Source of the DNA: Calditrichia bacterium
GTDB lineage: Bacteria; Calditrichota; Calditrichia; RBG-13-44-9
Assembly: GCA_026991005.1 (NCBI GenBank)
Contig: JALXCH010000420.1
Span: 1-15,227 of the forward strand
Length of the DNA stretch: 15,227 bases
Direction of reading: 5' to 3'
Notes under the pieces: generated by a model
What the model was told of the DNA's origin: nothing
The model's input: the letters and a program-made list of their open reading frames with translations, nothing else
The model's database searches: none
Program-made: the position numbers and the translations under genes
Shown here: piece after piece, positions 9,878 to 15,227 of the stretch
How positions within the stretch are numbered: position 1 is the first letter of the stretch
Layout: every line of letters begins with the position of its first letter

Positions 9878-10549
9878 ATGGGTTCTTCTGTCCAATTCTG
9901 GAAACACTTTTTCGAAAATTTTAGTACCAACTCTTCCGGTTTTATTTTCATGTGGCTGATTCTTATCTTCTTCATCATTGCTCTGGCCATTGCTATCGAA
10001 CGGATTTATTACGTTATGGTGCGTTCCAATGTGAATGCCGACAAATTTATGATGGAAATTCGGAAACTGGTTACCAGTGGAAATATTAAACGGGCAATTG
10101 AGTTGTGCGAGCAGGGAAAGCAAAAAGCGTTGCCTTACGTGGTATTGGCAGGACTTAAGAAAGTTGCCGAGAGTGAGAGCCTGGATTTCCGGTCTATTCA
10201 AAATGCTGTGGATGAAGGTACACTGGAGGTTATTCCGCAGCTGCAGAAACGCACCAATTATTTATCCATGTTAGCCAATGTTTCCACATTAACCGGTCTC
10301 ATGGGAACAATTTATGGTCTGATTATCGCTTTCGAGGCTATCGGTGGTACCGATATTCCGGAAGCAGATAAACCGCGTATTCTGGCACAGGGTATTTCGG
10401 TGGCTATGAATACTACCATCTTTGGTCTGGCGGTGGCAGTACCCACGTTGATTATTTACAATATTATTCAAAACAAAACCACGCAGATCATCGATGAGAT
10501 GGATGAACATCTAGTGAAATTAATTAATTTAATTACTGGTAACCGTTAA
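9878..10549 (+). CDS. TolQ/ExbB/MotA-type proton channel subunit
   Basis: This inner-membrane subunit forms, with TolR/ExbD partners, a channel that turns proton flow into work on a periplasm-spanning partner. The 223 aa match TolQ/ExbB length. Three membrane segments are seen: about 21-45, 129-152 and 171-196, with the cytoplasmic domain between the first two. The MotA/TolQ/ExbB core is clear: STLTGLMGTIYGLIIAF (136-152) and GISVAMNTTIFGLAVAVPTL (172-191). Thr144 and Thr180 align with the pore threonines of E. coli ExbB (Thr148 and Thr181). It is followed 22 bp later by a first TolR-like gene and then a second. The order of one TolQ and two TolR genes recalls Myxococcus AglR-AglQ-AglS. Exact subfamily (TolQ, ExbB or AglR) cannot be settled by eye, so no symbol is given. 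Confidence 0.93.
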   Translation: MGSSVQFWKHFFENFSTNSSGFIFMWLILIFFIIALAIAIERIYYVMVRSNVNADKFMMEIRKLVTSGNIKRAIELCEQGKQKALPYVVLAGLKKVAESESLDFRSIQNAVDEGTLEVIPQLQKRTNYLSMLANVSTLTGLMGTIYGLIIAFEAIGGTDIPEADKPRILAQGISVAMNTTIFGLAVAVPTLIIYNIIQNKTTQIIDEMDEHLVKLINLITGNR

Positions 10550-10571
10550 TCAACAATAGAAGGTTGTTGCA

Positions 10572-11132
10572 ATGGCTTACAAACCATCAATGCGTCGGCA
10601 TCAGAAGATCGAGGCGATGGCGCTCGATATCCGACCTGTTATGAATTTGATGGTCGTGCTTATTCCGCTATTGTTGGCAGGTTCGGTATGGACCAAATTG
10701 GCTATTCGGGAACTTAATTTGCCTCCTAAAAAGGCAGGGGGCGGGAGTGTGGAGACAGAAAAACCCTATGAACAGCAGAAACGTCTTGGGTTGCAGGTCA
10801 TTATTTCTAAAAATGGATTTTATATTGGTACCCGAAGTGGCTATTTGCAAGCCGAAGAAGCTAAACGTGAAGAAGGAGCGCCGCCATCTGTGCCTCTGAA
10901 AGAGAATGGAACGTACGATTTCAAAACACTACAACAGAAACTGATTCAAATTAAAGAAAAAATTAAGAATACCGATTTTGCAGATAAAGATGCCATAATT
11001 TTGACTGCGGAAGCGGATATCCTGTACAAGTATATTATTAAAACTATGGATTATGTGACAACATATGAGGATGAGAATGGGTTTAAAAGAGATCTGTTTC
11101 CGCAAATAATTATTGGTCAAATTATTCTGTAA
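10572..11132 (+). CDS. TolR/ExbD-type subunit with Asn at the proton-carrier position
   Basis: This is a single-pass inner-membrane partner of the TolQ-like channel. It has a short basic cytoplasmic N-terminus (1-20), one membrane segment (about 22-40) and a periplasmic domain ending in a TolR/ExbD-like fold (AIILTAEADILYKYIIKTMD, 141-160). Its 186 aa exceed the roughly 140 usual for ExbD. The extra length is a Gly/Glu-rich linker (54-70) and a charged loop with EEAKREEGAPPSVP (95-108). The membrane segment aligns without gaps to the next gene's: LDIRPVMNLMVVL here, LNLTSMMDMMTII there. This places Asn25 (codon aat, 10644-10646) at the conserved Asp (Asp25 in E. coli ExbD, Asp23 in TolR). It should not carry protons in the usual way. 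Ribosome site AGAAGG (10558-10563). It may be a structural stator half or have another specialised role. Confidence 0.9.
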   Translation: MAYKPSMRRHQKIEAMALDIRPVMNLMVVLIPLLLAGSVWTKLAIRELNLPPKKAGGGSVETEKPYEQQKRLGLQVIISKNGFYIGTRSGYLQAEEAKREEGAPPSVPLKENGTYDFKTLQQKLIQIKEKIKNTDFADKDAIILTAEADILYKYIIKTMDYVTTYEDENGFKRDLFPQIIIGQIIL

Positions 11133-11159
11133 TGATTTTTAAAGAAAAGAGGAAAAACT

Positions 11160-11648
11160 ATGGCGTTTATTCCTTCGAGACGCAAAAAACATCTTAAGTT
11201 CGAAAAAGAGGATTTAAATCTGACCTCTATGATGGACATGATGACCATCATACTCCTTTTTTTGCTAAAAACGTATTCTACCACAGGTCAGATTATGACT
11301 CCATCCGAAGATTTGAAGCTGCCTTATTCTCTCAGTGATAAGCAGCCCAAAAAGGAACTGACTGTATCGGTAACCCGTCACGATATTTTGGTTGGTACGG
11401 ATGTGCTGATGAGTTTGCAAGATCTGAATATGAATGAGAATTTAATTCAACCATTGTTTATGCGGTTGAAGGAATTGGCAGAGGAAGCCAAAAAAAATGA
11501 AGCCCAATTCGGAAAACCATTTACCCACGAGGTTATCATTGAAGCGGATGAAAATACCCCATTCCAGATATTAGTTAAGGTATTGTATACATGTGGTCAG
11601 TCAGAATACAATAAGCTTAGGTTATTAACCTATCAGGGTGAAGAATAA
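11160..11648 (+). CDS. TolR/ExbD-type subunit with intact membrane aspartate
   Basis: This is the second TolR/ExbD-like protein, 162 aa. It has a basic N-terminus (SRRKKHLKFEKED), one membrane segment (about 22-40) and a periplasmic domain. The family aspartate is present as Asp26 in LTSMMDMMTII, so this subunit can take part in proton transfer. Residues 51-58 (DLKLPYSL) are the usual post-membrane LP motif. HEVIIEADENTPFQILVKVL (123-142) is the typical end of the TolR/ExbD fold. Ribosome site AAGAGG (11147-11152), 7 bases before the ATG. It differs strongly in sequence from its neighbour, so the pair is an old paralogue pair or two distinct subfamilies rather than a recent duplication. In E. 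coli ExbB/ExbD the channel holds two ExbD chains per five ExbB; here the two slots could be filled by different proteins. Confidence 0.93.
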   Translation: MAFIPSRRKKHLKFEKEDLNLTSMMDMMTIILLFLLKTYSTTGQIMTPSEDLKLPYSLSDKQPKKELTVSVTRHDILVGTDVLMSLQDLNMNENLIQPLFMRLKELAEEAKKNEAQFGKPFTHEVIIEADENTPFQILVKVLYTCGQSEYNKLRLLTYQGEE

Positions 11649-11675
11649 AATTTACTGGAGAGAGGAAGATTCATC

Positions 11676-12755
11676 ATGGCAGATCGTAAAAATAGCGCTC
11701 CAGGTGCAGCGGTCCCGGGGAAGGGGGGAGCACAGGGATTTAAACTGGCAGGTTTTCCCAAAGAATTCGAGCGAAGTTTCTGGGAATATTTCGATAAGCG
11801 CTTTTATGCCATTTTATTAATTACCTGGGTAGTGTTATATGGTTTTGTATTTTATATGACGTCCCGGGATTGGCGGATATCGGAGCAGGAAAAGGAAAAG
11901 ATTAAACAGATTTATATGAAGCAGCTTTACGCCGAGATTATGACCCCGGAAGAGAAGGTGACCACGGAGGAAGAAGGCGGTGGAATGGTGGCTGAAGAAG
12001 TTGCTCCAAAGGAAGAAAAATTAAGTGAAAAGTCTCAGAAATTAGTAAGTGAGTCTTCTGCCGAGAAGGTAAAACGGCGTCGTGCCAGTCGAGGAGCCCG
12101 TCGTGCAAAACGTGCCAAGATGGAACAGGAAGCTGCAGGATATGGTGTGCTGGCTGCTTTAACCGCTGCGGGGGGTGGCGGAACAGGCGAAGCTTATGCT
12201 GACGTGGGAGATTTTGGTGGTACGCAGGGAGTAGTAGATGCATCCAAAGTTGTTGGTGGGACAGCTGCACTTCGAGAAGCTGCTGGAAGAGGAGAACGTA
12301 CCCGCATTGCAAAAGGTGGTAATATTGGAGGTGAGGTTGGCGAAACAGGCATTGATGATCTTGTGAGTGGTACAGGGGTTTCCGAGAGTGTGAATGTCAC
12401 ACGCAGGGGTACCATCAAATTAGCGCAAGAAACAAAGGTAACGGGACGTGGTGCCGGTGCTTCAGGAAGGGATCCTGAAGTAATTGATGCCGTAATTAAC
12501 CAAAATAAAGCCTCGGTAGAATATTGCTATCAATCTCAGCTGAAAATTGATCCCAACCTGCGGGGCGAAATTTTACTGAGTTTTGTAATTCTTCCCAATG
12601 GTCGCGTGGGTGCTGTAAAGATTCTTCGGTCGACTTTGAATAACAAGAAAGTAGAAAAGTGCATAATTCAAGCCGTCCGGCGCTGGCGAAACTTCCCCAA
12701 ATTAACCAATTCGCGTGCCGAAGTAACCATTCGAACAAAATTCATTTTTGGCTAA
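11676..12755 (+). CDS. TonB-like periplasm-spanning protein with AgmX/PglI-type C-terminal domain
   Basis: This is probably the energised partner of the TolQ/TolR motor. The 359 aa comprise a cytoplasmic N-terminus (1-42), a single membrane anchor (about 43-61), an acidic stretch (90-125), a basic patch KVKRRRASRGARRAKRAK (131-148), a hydrophobic Gly/Ala segment GYGVLAALTAAGGGG (155-169), a Gly-rich linker (170-260) and a C-terminal domain (265-359). That domain has the hallmarks of the AgmX/PglI tail known from myxobacterial gliding and TonB-like proteins: a paired-Cys pattern (EYCYQ with Cys284, KCIIQAVRRW with Cys329), L-x-G-E at 295-298, PNGRVGAVKILRST (307-320) and a final beta strand ending FIFG. 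The cysteines probably form a periplasmic disulfide. Ribosome site GGAGAGAGGAAG (11657-11668). It is the last gene before a strong terminator. A TonB/TolA-like function is inferred; this is not a canonical TonB because no Pro-rich spacer is present. Confidence 0.85.
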   Translation: MADRKNSAPGAAVPGKGGAQGFKLAGFPKEFERSFWEYFDKRFYAILLITWVVLYGFVFYMTSRDWRISEQEKEKIKQIYMKQLYAEIMTPEEKVTTEEEGGGMVAEEVAPKEEKLSEKSQKLVSESSAEKVKRRRASRGARRAKRAKMEQEAAGYGVLAALTAAGGGGTGEAYADVGDFGGTQGVVDASKVVGGTAALREAAGRGERTRIAKGGNIGGEVGETGIDDLVSGTGVSESVNVTRRGTIKLAQETKVTGRGAGASGRDPEVIDAVINQNKASVEYCYQSQLKIDPNLRGEILLSFVILPNGRVGAVKILRSTLNNKKVEKCIIQAVRRWRNFPKLTNSRAEVTIRTKFIFG

Positions 12756-12776
12756 TTTAAGCAGAAATTTGTTTTG

Positions 12777-12812
12777 GCGCAGTTCGGTGAATCTCCGGGC
12801 TGCGCTTTTTTA
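12777..12812 (+). terminator. Intrinsic terminator of the TPR/TolQR/AgmX-like block
   Basis: GCGCAG (12777-12782) pairs with CTGCGC (12800-12805). It extends through two G-U pairs (12783-12784 with 12798-12799) into CGG/CCG (12785-12787 with 12795-12797) around a 7-base loop, and is followed by six T (12806-12811). The 11-bp stem and T run make a textbook rho-independent terminator 21 bases after the stop at 12755. It closes the gene block and separates it from aspS. Confidence 0.9.
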
Positions 12813-12845
12813 TTGATATCCTCGGGATTACCTTTCGAAAATGCA

Positions 12846-12879
12846 TTTGTTCTTGTGACTGAACTGCTTTATATTTTTG
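12846..12879 (+). promoter_or_regulatory. Candidate promoter for aspS
   Basis: TTTG (12846-12849) and TTG (12853-12855) precede TATATTTTTG (12870-12879), whose last eight bases fit TAnnTTTG. The same decamer, with TTG at the same distance, occurs before the TPR gene at 1986-1995. The site lies after a strong terminator and 32 bases before the aspS start, where a promoter is needed. No better sigma70 site was seen in 12813-12911. Confidence 0.4.
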
Positions 12880-12911
12880 CTCAAATTGAGTAAAAACATT
12901 GGAGAGATATC

Positions 12912-14690
12912 TTGAACTGGAAACGAACCCATACTTGCGGCGAATTGCGGAAAGAACATGTAGGAAAAACAGTAGTTTTAAACGGTTGGGTGGATGGTTG
13001 GCGCGATCTGGGTGGGATGTTTTTTATTGACTTACGAGACCGATATGGAAAGACCCAGGTGGTGTTTTCACCAGAAATCTCCCCCGAAATTTACCAGCGC
13101 GCCAAGAAATTACGGTCAGAATTTGTGGTAGCGATTCGTGGAGAAGTACGTACCCGCCCCACTGAAGCATTGAATCCCAGAATTCCTACCGGGGAAATTG
13201 AAGTGTATTGCCAGGAGTTCGAAATTCTAAACACCTGCAAAACCCCACCTTTCGAACTTAAAGAATATGTGGAGGTCTCGGAAGATTTACGGTTAAAATA
13301 TCGTTATCTGGATTTGCGCCGTCCCGAGCTTCAAAAAAATTTTTTGTTACGGCATCGTGTTGCTCAAGTAACCCGTCAGTTTTTTAGTGAACACGGTTTT
13401 TTGGAAATTGAAACACCCTTTTTAACCAAAAGCACACCGGAAGGTGCCCGGGACTTTCTGGTACCTTCTCGTATGTATCCCGGAAAATTCTATGCGCTTC
13501 CCCAATCCCCTCAAACGTACAAACAGATTCTTATGGTAGCGGGATTCGACCGTTATTTCCAGATTGTAAAATGCTTCCGTGATGAGGATTTGCGTAAGGA
13601 CAGACAGCCGGAATTTACCCAGATCGATCTGGAAATGTCGTTTGTGGACGAAGAAACCATTATGGAATTAATGGAATCTTTCATGAAAAGGGTATTTCAA
13701 GAAATACATGGAATTGAAATTCCGACTCCGTTTCCCCGGCTTACTTATGCAAATGCCATGCGCCGTTACGGTTCCGACAAACCGGATTTACGATTCGATT
13801 TGGAAATTCAGGATTTAACCTCCGTTTTTTTACAATCTGAATTTAAAATTTTCCGCTCGGTAGCGGATGGAAATGGATTTATTGGAGCATTGGTTGTACC
13901 CGAAGCCTGGAATTTTAGTCGCAAGCAGATTGATGAAATCAATCGCTATGTGCAGGATGTGGGTGGTAAGGGTGTTGCTCATTTCAAGAAAACAGGCACT
14001 GTACTGGAAGGGGGAATTAGCAAATTCCTTACGCAAGCGGAGAAGGAACACCTGATTCAGCAGTTTGCTTCGGTGGAAAAGGCACTCTTTTTAATTATTG
14101 CCGATAAGAATCCGGAAACAGCACAAACATTTTTGGGCTTTTTACGACAGCACCTGGGTGAACAGCTTGATTTAATCGATAGGAAAAAAATTGCGTTATC
14201 CTGGACGGTAGATTTTCCGCTTTTAGAATACAGCGAGGAAGAAAAGCGTTATGTTGCCCGGCATCATCCCTTTACTTCTCCCAAAGAATCGGATATTTAT
14301 TTATTAGACTCCCAGCCGGAGAAGGCAAGAGCTCGAGCCTATGATTTGATTTTTAACGGAAACGAAATTGCCGGGGGAAGTATTCGTATCCACCGTCGGG
14401 AAGTACAGGAAAAAATGTTTTCTGTACTGGGAATTTCCCCCGAAGTAGCGCAAAATAAATTTGGGTTTTTACTGGAAGCGATTGAGTACGGCGCACCACC
14501 CCACGGGGGAATTGCTTTTGGTTTCGATCGATTGGTCATGTTACTGGCAGGCGCTGAATCGATCCGTGATGTGATTGCCTTTCCAAAAACAACCAGTGCT
14601 CTGGCTTTAATGGAAAATGCTCCTACGGAGGTAAGCGAAAAGCAATTGGAGGAATTAGGTATAAAAATTGCAGTAGAAAAAGAGAAATAA
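12912..14690 (+). CDS. aspS: Aspartyl-tRNA synthetase
   Basis: This is a class II aminoacyl-tRNA synthetase that charges tRNA-Asp in the cytoplasm. The 592 aa match the bacterial type (E. coli 590). The N-terminal OB-fold for the anticodon has [20 protein letters not shown] (25-44). The catalytic core includes [13 protein letters not shown], the aspartate and ATP loop LPQSPQ, motif 2 [18 protein letters not shown] (222-239), GGSIRIH, and motif 3 GIAFGFDR (533-540). The bacterial GAD insertion domain lies between about 290 and 430. The start is TTG at 12912, after GGAGAG (12901-12906), and it gives the expected N-terminus; no in-frame ATG fits. The Leu in RDLGG matches E. coli rather than the His of some Asn-mischarging enzymes, a weak hint of Asp-specific charging. 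It appears to be transcribed from its own promoter. No clear terminator follows. Confidence 0.97.
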   Translation: MNWKRTHTCGELRKEHVGKTVVLNGWVDGWRDLGGMFFIDLRDRYGKTQVVFSPEISPEIYQRAKKLRSEFVVAIRGEVRTRPTEALNPRIPTGEIEVYCQEFEILNTCKTPPFELKEYVEVSEDLRLKYRYLDLRRPELQKNFLLRHRVAQVTRQFFSEHGFLEIETPFLTKSTPEGARDFLVPSRMYPGKFYALPQSPQTYKQILMVAGFDRYFQIVKCFRDEDLRKDRQPEFTQIDLEMSFVDEETIMELMESFMKRVFQEIHGIEIPTPFPRLTYANAMRRYGSDKPDLRFDLEIQDLTSVFLQSEFKIFRSVADGNGFIGALVVPEAWNFSRKQIDEINRYVQDVGGKGVAHFKKTGTVLEGGISKFLTQAEKEHLIQQFASVEKALFLIIADKNPETAQTFLGFLRQHLGEQLDLIDRKKIALSWTVDFPLLEYSEEEKRYVARHHPFTSPKESDIYLLDSQPEKARARAYDLIFNGNEIAGGSIRIHRREVQEKMFSVLGISPEVAQNKFGFLLEAIEYGAPPHGGIAFGFDRLVMLLAGAESIRDVIAFPKTTSALALMENAPTEVSEKQLEELGIKIAVEKEK

Positions 14691-14748
14691 AATTTTGGTT
14701 CGGGAATAGCGGTTTTTCCGGGTAATGTGAAAGAAGGAGTTTAAATTA

Positions 14749-14780
14749 TTTGTAAATCCAGATTTTTTGCTTTATTTTCG
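14749..14780 (+). promoter_or_regulatory. Second candidate promoter upstream of the lipoprotein gene
   Basis: TTTG (14749-14752), 20 bases, then TATTTTCG (14773-14780) resembles the Bacteroidota-type TTTG / TAnnTTtG layout with one mismatch. It would lie about 50 bases upstream of the better sigma70-like site at 14802-14830. It is AT-rich and only moderately supported. Confidence 0.25.
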
Positions 14781-14801
14781 CACAAAACAAACAAATTTAA
14801 C

Positions 14802-14830
14802 TTGACAAAAATTAATAAAATTGTTATTTT
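14802..14830 (+). promoter_or_regulatory. Sigma70-type promoter of the lipoprotein gene
   Basis: A perfect TTGACA (14802-14807), a 17-base spacer and TATTTT (14825-14830) form the best conventional promoter in the window. Transcription would begin near 14837, about 30 bases before the ATG at 14868. The predicted leader holds a direct repeat TTAACG (14838-14843 and 14849-14854) and the ribosome site AGGAGG (14857-14862). The strong promoter and strong ribosome site suggest an abundant product. Confidence 0.7.
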
Positions 14831-14867
14831 AAATCAGTTAACGTGCTTTTAACGATAGGAGGCGCAT

Positions 14868-15152
14868 ATGTCAAAATTTAAGAAATTGTTAGGTATCCTG
14901 CTTGTGGGATTATTTACGTTTTCTCTGCTTATCGCCACAGGTTGTACTCGTCACCCAAATGCAGACCAGATCAAGAAATTGGAAGAGGCCCGTAGCGCTT
15001 GTCTTTCTTCGGAACAGAAGCTCAGCGAGGTACAGAAGCAAAGACAGGATCTGGAAAATCAGTTGGCACAGAAAAAATCGGAACTGGAAGGGTTGAAAAA
15101 GGAAAAAGAAAATATTCAACAGGGCCTGAGTTCTTGGTCAACCGGGCAATAA
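14868..15152 (+). CDS. Small coiled-coil lipoprotein, 94 aa
   Basis: This is a short envelope lipoprotein. MSKFKK begins a signal sequence with a hydrophobic core (7-23) and lipobox LIATGC, giving lipidated Cys26. The mature part, about 69 aa, is almost all heptad-like helix (about 33-85) rich in Lys, Glu, Gln and Leu. A second Cys at 45 could form a disulfide-linked dimer. The overall plan recalls Lpp-type lipoproteins: small, lipidated, coiled coil, abundantly expressed. It lacks the C-terminal Lys of E. coli Lpp used for peptidoglycan attachment (it ends SSWSTGQ), and homology is not claimed. The start is fixed by AGGAGG (14857-14862), 5 bases before the ATG. Another exported protein starts 22 bases downstream, so the two probably form an operon driven by the promoter at 14802. 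Confidence 0.85.
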   Translation: MSKFKKLLGILLVGLFTFSLLIATGCTRHPNADQIKKLEEARSACLSSEQKLSEVQKQRQDLENQLAQKKSELEGLKKEKENIQQGLSSWSTGQ

Positions 15153-15173
15153 TTTAAGGTGAGGAGGCAGAAA

Positions 15174-15227
15174 ATGAGAAAAATAAATGTAATAGCATTA
15201 ATCGCAATCGTATCATTATTCCTGGTG
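15174..15227 (+). CDS. Start of an exported protein, cut by the window edge
   Basis: Only 18 codons are visible: MRKINVIALIAIVSLFLV, a basic start plus hydrophobic core typical of a signal peptide. GAGGAGG (15161-15167) lies 6 bases before the ATG, an excellent ribosome site. Position and spacing suggest it is cotranscribed with the lipoprotein gene. The product cannot be named. Confidence 0.7.
   Translation, partial: MRKINVIALIAIVSLFLV

Noticed and set aside
11938..12312. Long minus-strand open frame opposite the AgmX-like gene
   Set aside because: It is rich in His, Gln, Leu and Pro, as expected from the reverse of a Gly/Ala/Glu-rich gene, and has no ribosome site or recognisable domain.
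14696..14724. Possible aspS terminator around the GGGAA / TTCC repeat
   Set aside because: Pairing stops after about four pairs at a G-G mismatch, and no T run follows.
14726..14752. Shine-Dalgarno-like AGAAGGAG and GTG after aspS as a small gene
   Set aside because: The GTG frame ends after five codons and the TTG at 14750 is followed at once by TAA. The purine run has no usable ORF.

Overview
The window is a gene-dense, entirely plus-strand stretch of a moderately low-GC bacterial chromosome. All gaps are under 180 bp, and I saw no tRNA, rRNA, CRISPR array, insertion sequence or phage gene. The lineage is most likely in the Fibrobacterota-Chlorobiota-Bacteroidota (FCB) superphylum, with a Calditrichota (Caldithrix-like) genome as my best guess. 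Reasons are the style of the F1 subunits, very large secreted TPR proteins with N-terminal Gln after signal cleavage, one TolQ gene followed by two TolR genes, and promoter candidates resembling the Bacteroidota TTTG / TAnnTTTG pattern. This placement is inference, not proof.

Layout. (1) 1-1961: the end of an F-type ATP synthase operon, atpD (beta) and atpC (epsilon), with a terminator-like hairpin between them. (2) 2020-12755: a six-gene run ending at a strong intrinsic terminator (12777-12812). It encodes an 859-aa secreted TPR/coiled-coil protein, a 1622-aa secreted TPR protein with a C-terminal beta-sandwich, a 110-aa secreted protein, a TolQ/ExbB/MotA-type proton channel subunit, two different TolR/ExbD-type subunits, and a single-pass TonB-like protein ending in an AgmX/PglI-type domain. 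(3) 12912-14690: aspS, aspartyl-tRNA synthetase, with a TTG start. (4) 14802-15227: a promoter, a small coiled-coil lipoprotein, and the first 18 codons of another exported protein cut by the window edge.

How it works together. The block at 2020-12755 looks like a self-contained proton-motive-force-driven envelope machine. The inner-membrane motor (one TolQ-like and two TolR-like subunits) would energise the TonB-like protein, which spans the periplasm toward partners that could include the two large TPR proteins. The closest described parallel I know is the Myxococcus xanthus Agl/Glt gliding and spore-coat machinery (AglR plus AglQ and AglS, AgmX/GltJ, TPR protein AgmK/GltI). A Tol-Pal- or TonB-like role is the main alternative. 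The most striking detail is that the first TolR-like subunit has Asn25 exactly where the second has Asp26, the membrane aspartate thought to carry protons in this family. The motor may therefore be an asymmetric heteromer with one proton-handling and one non-handling stator subunit.
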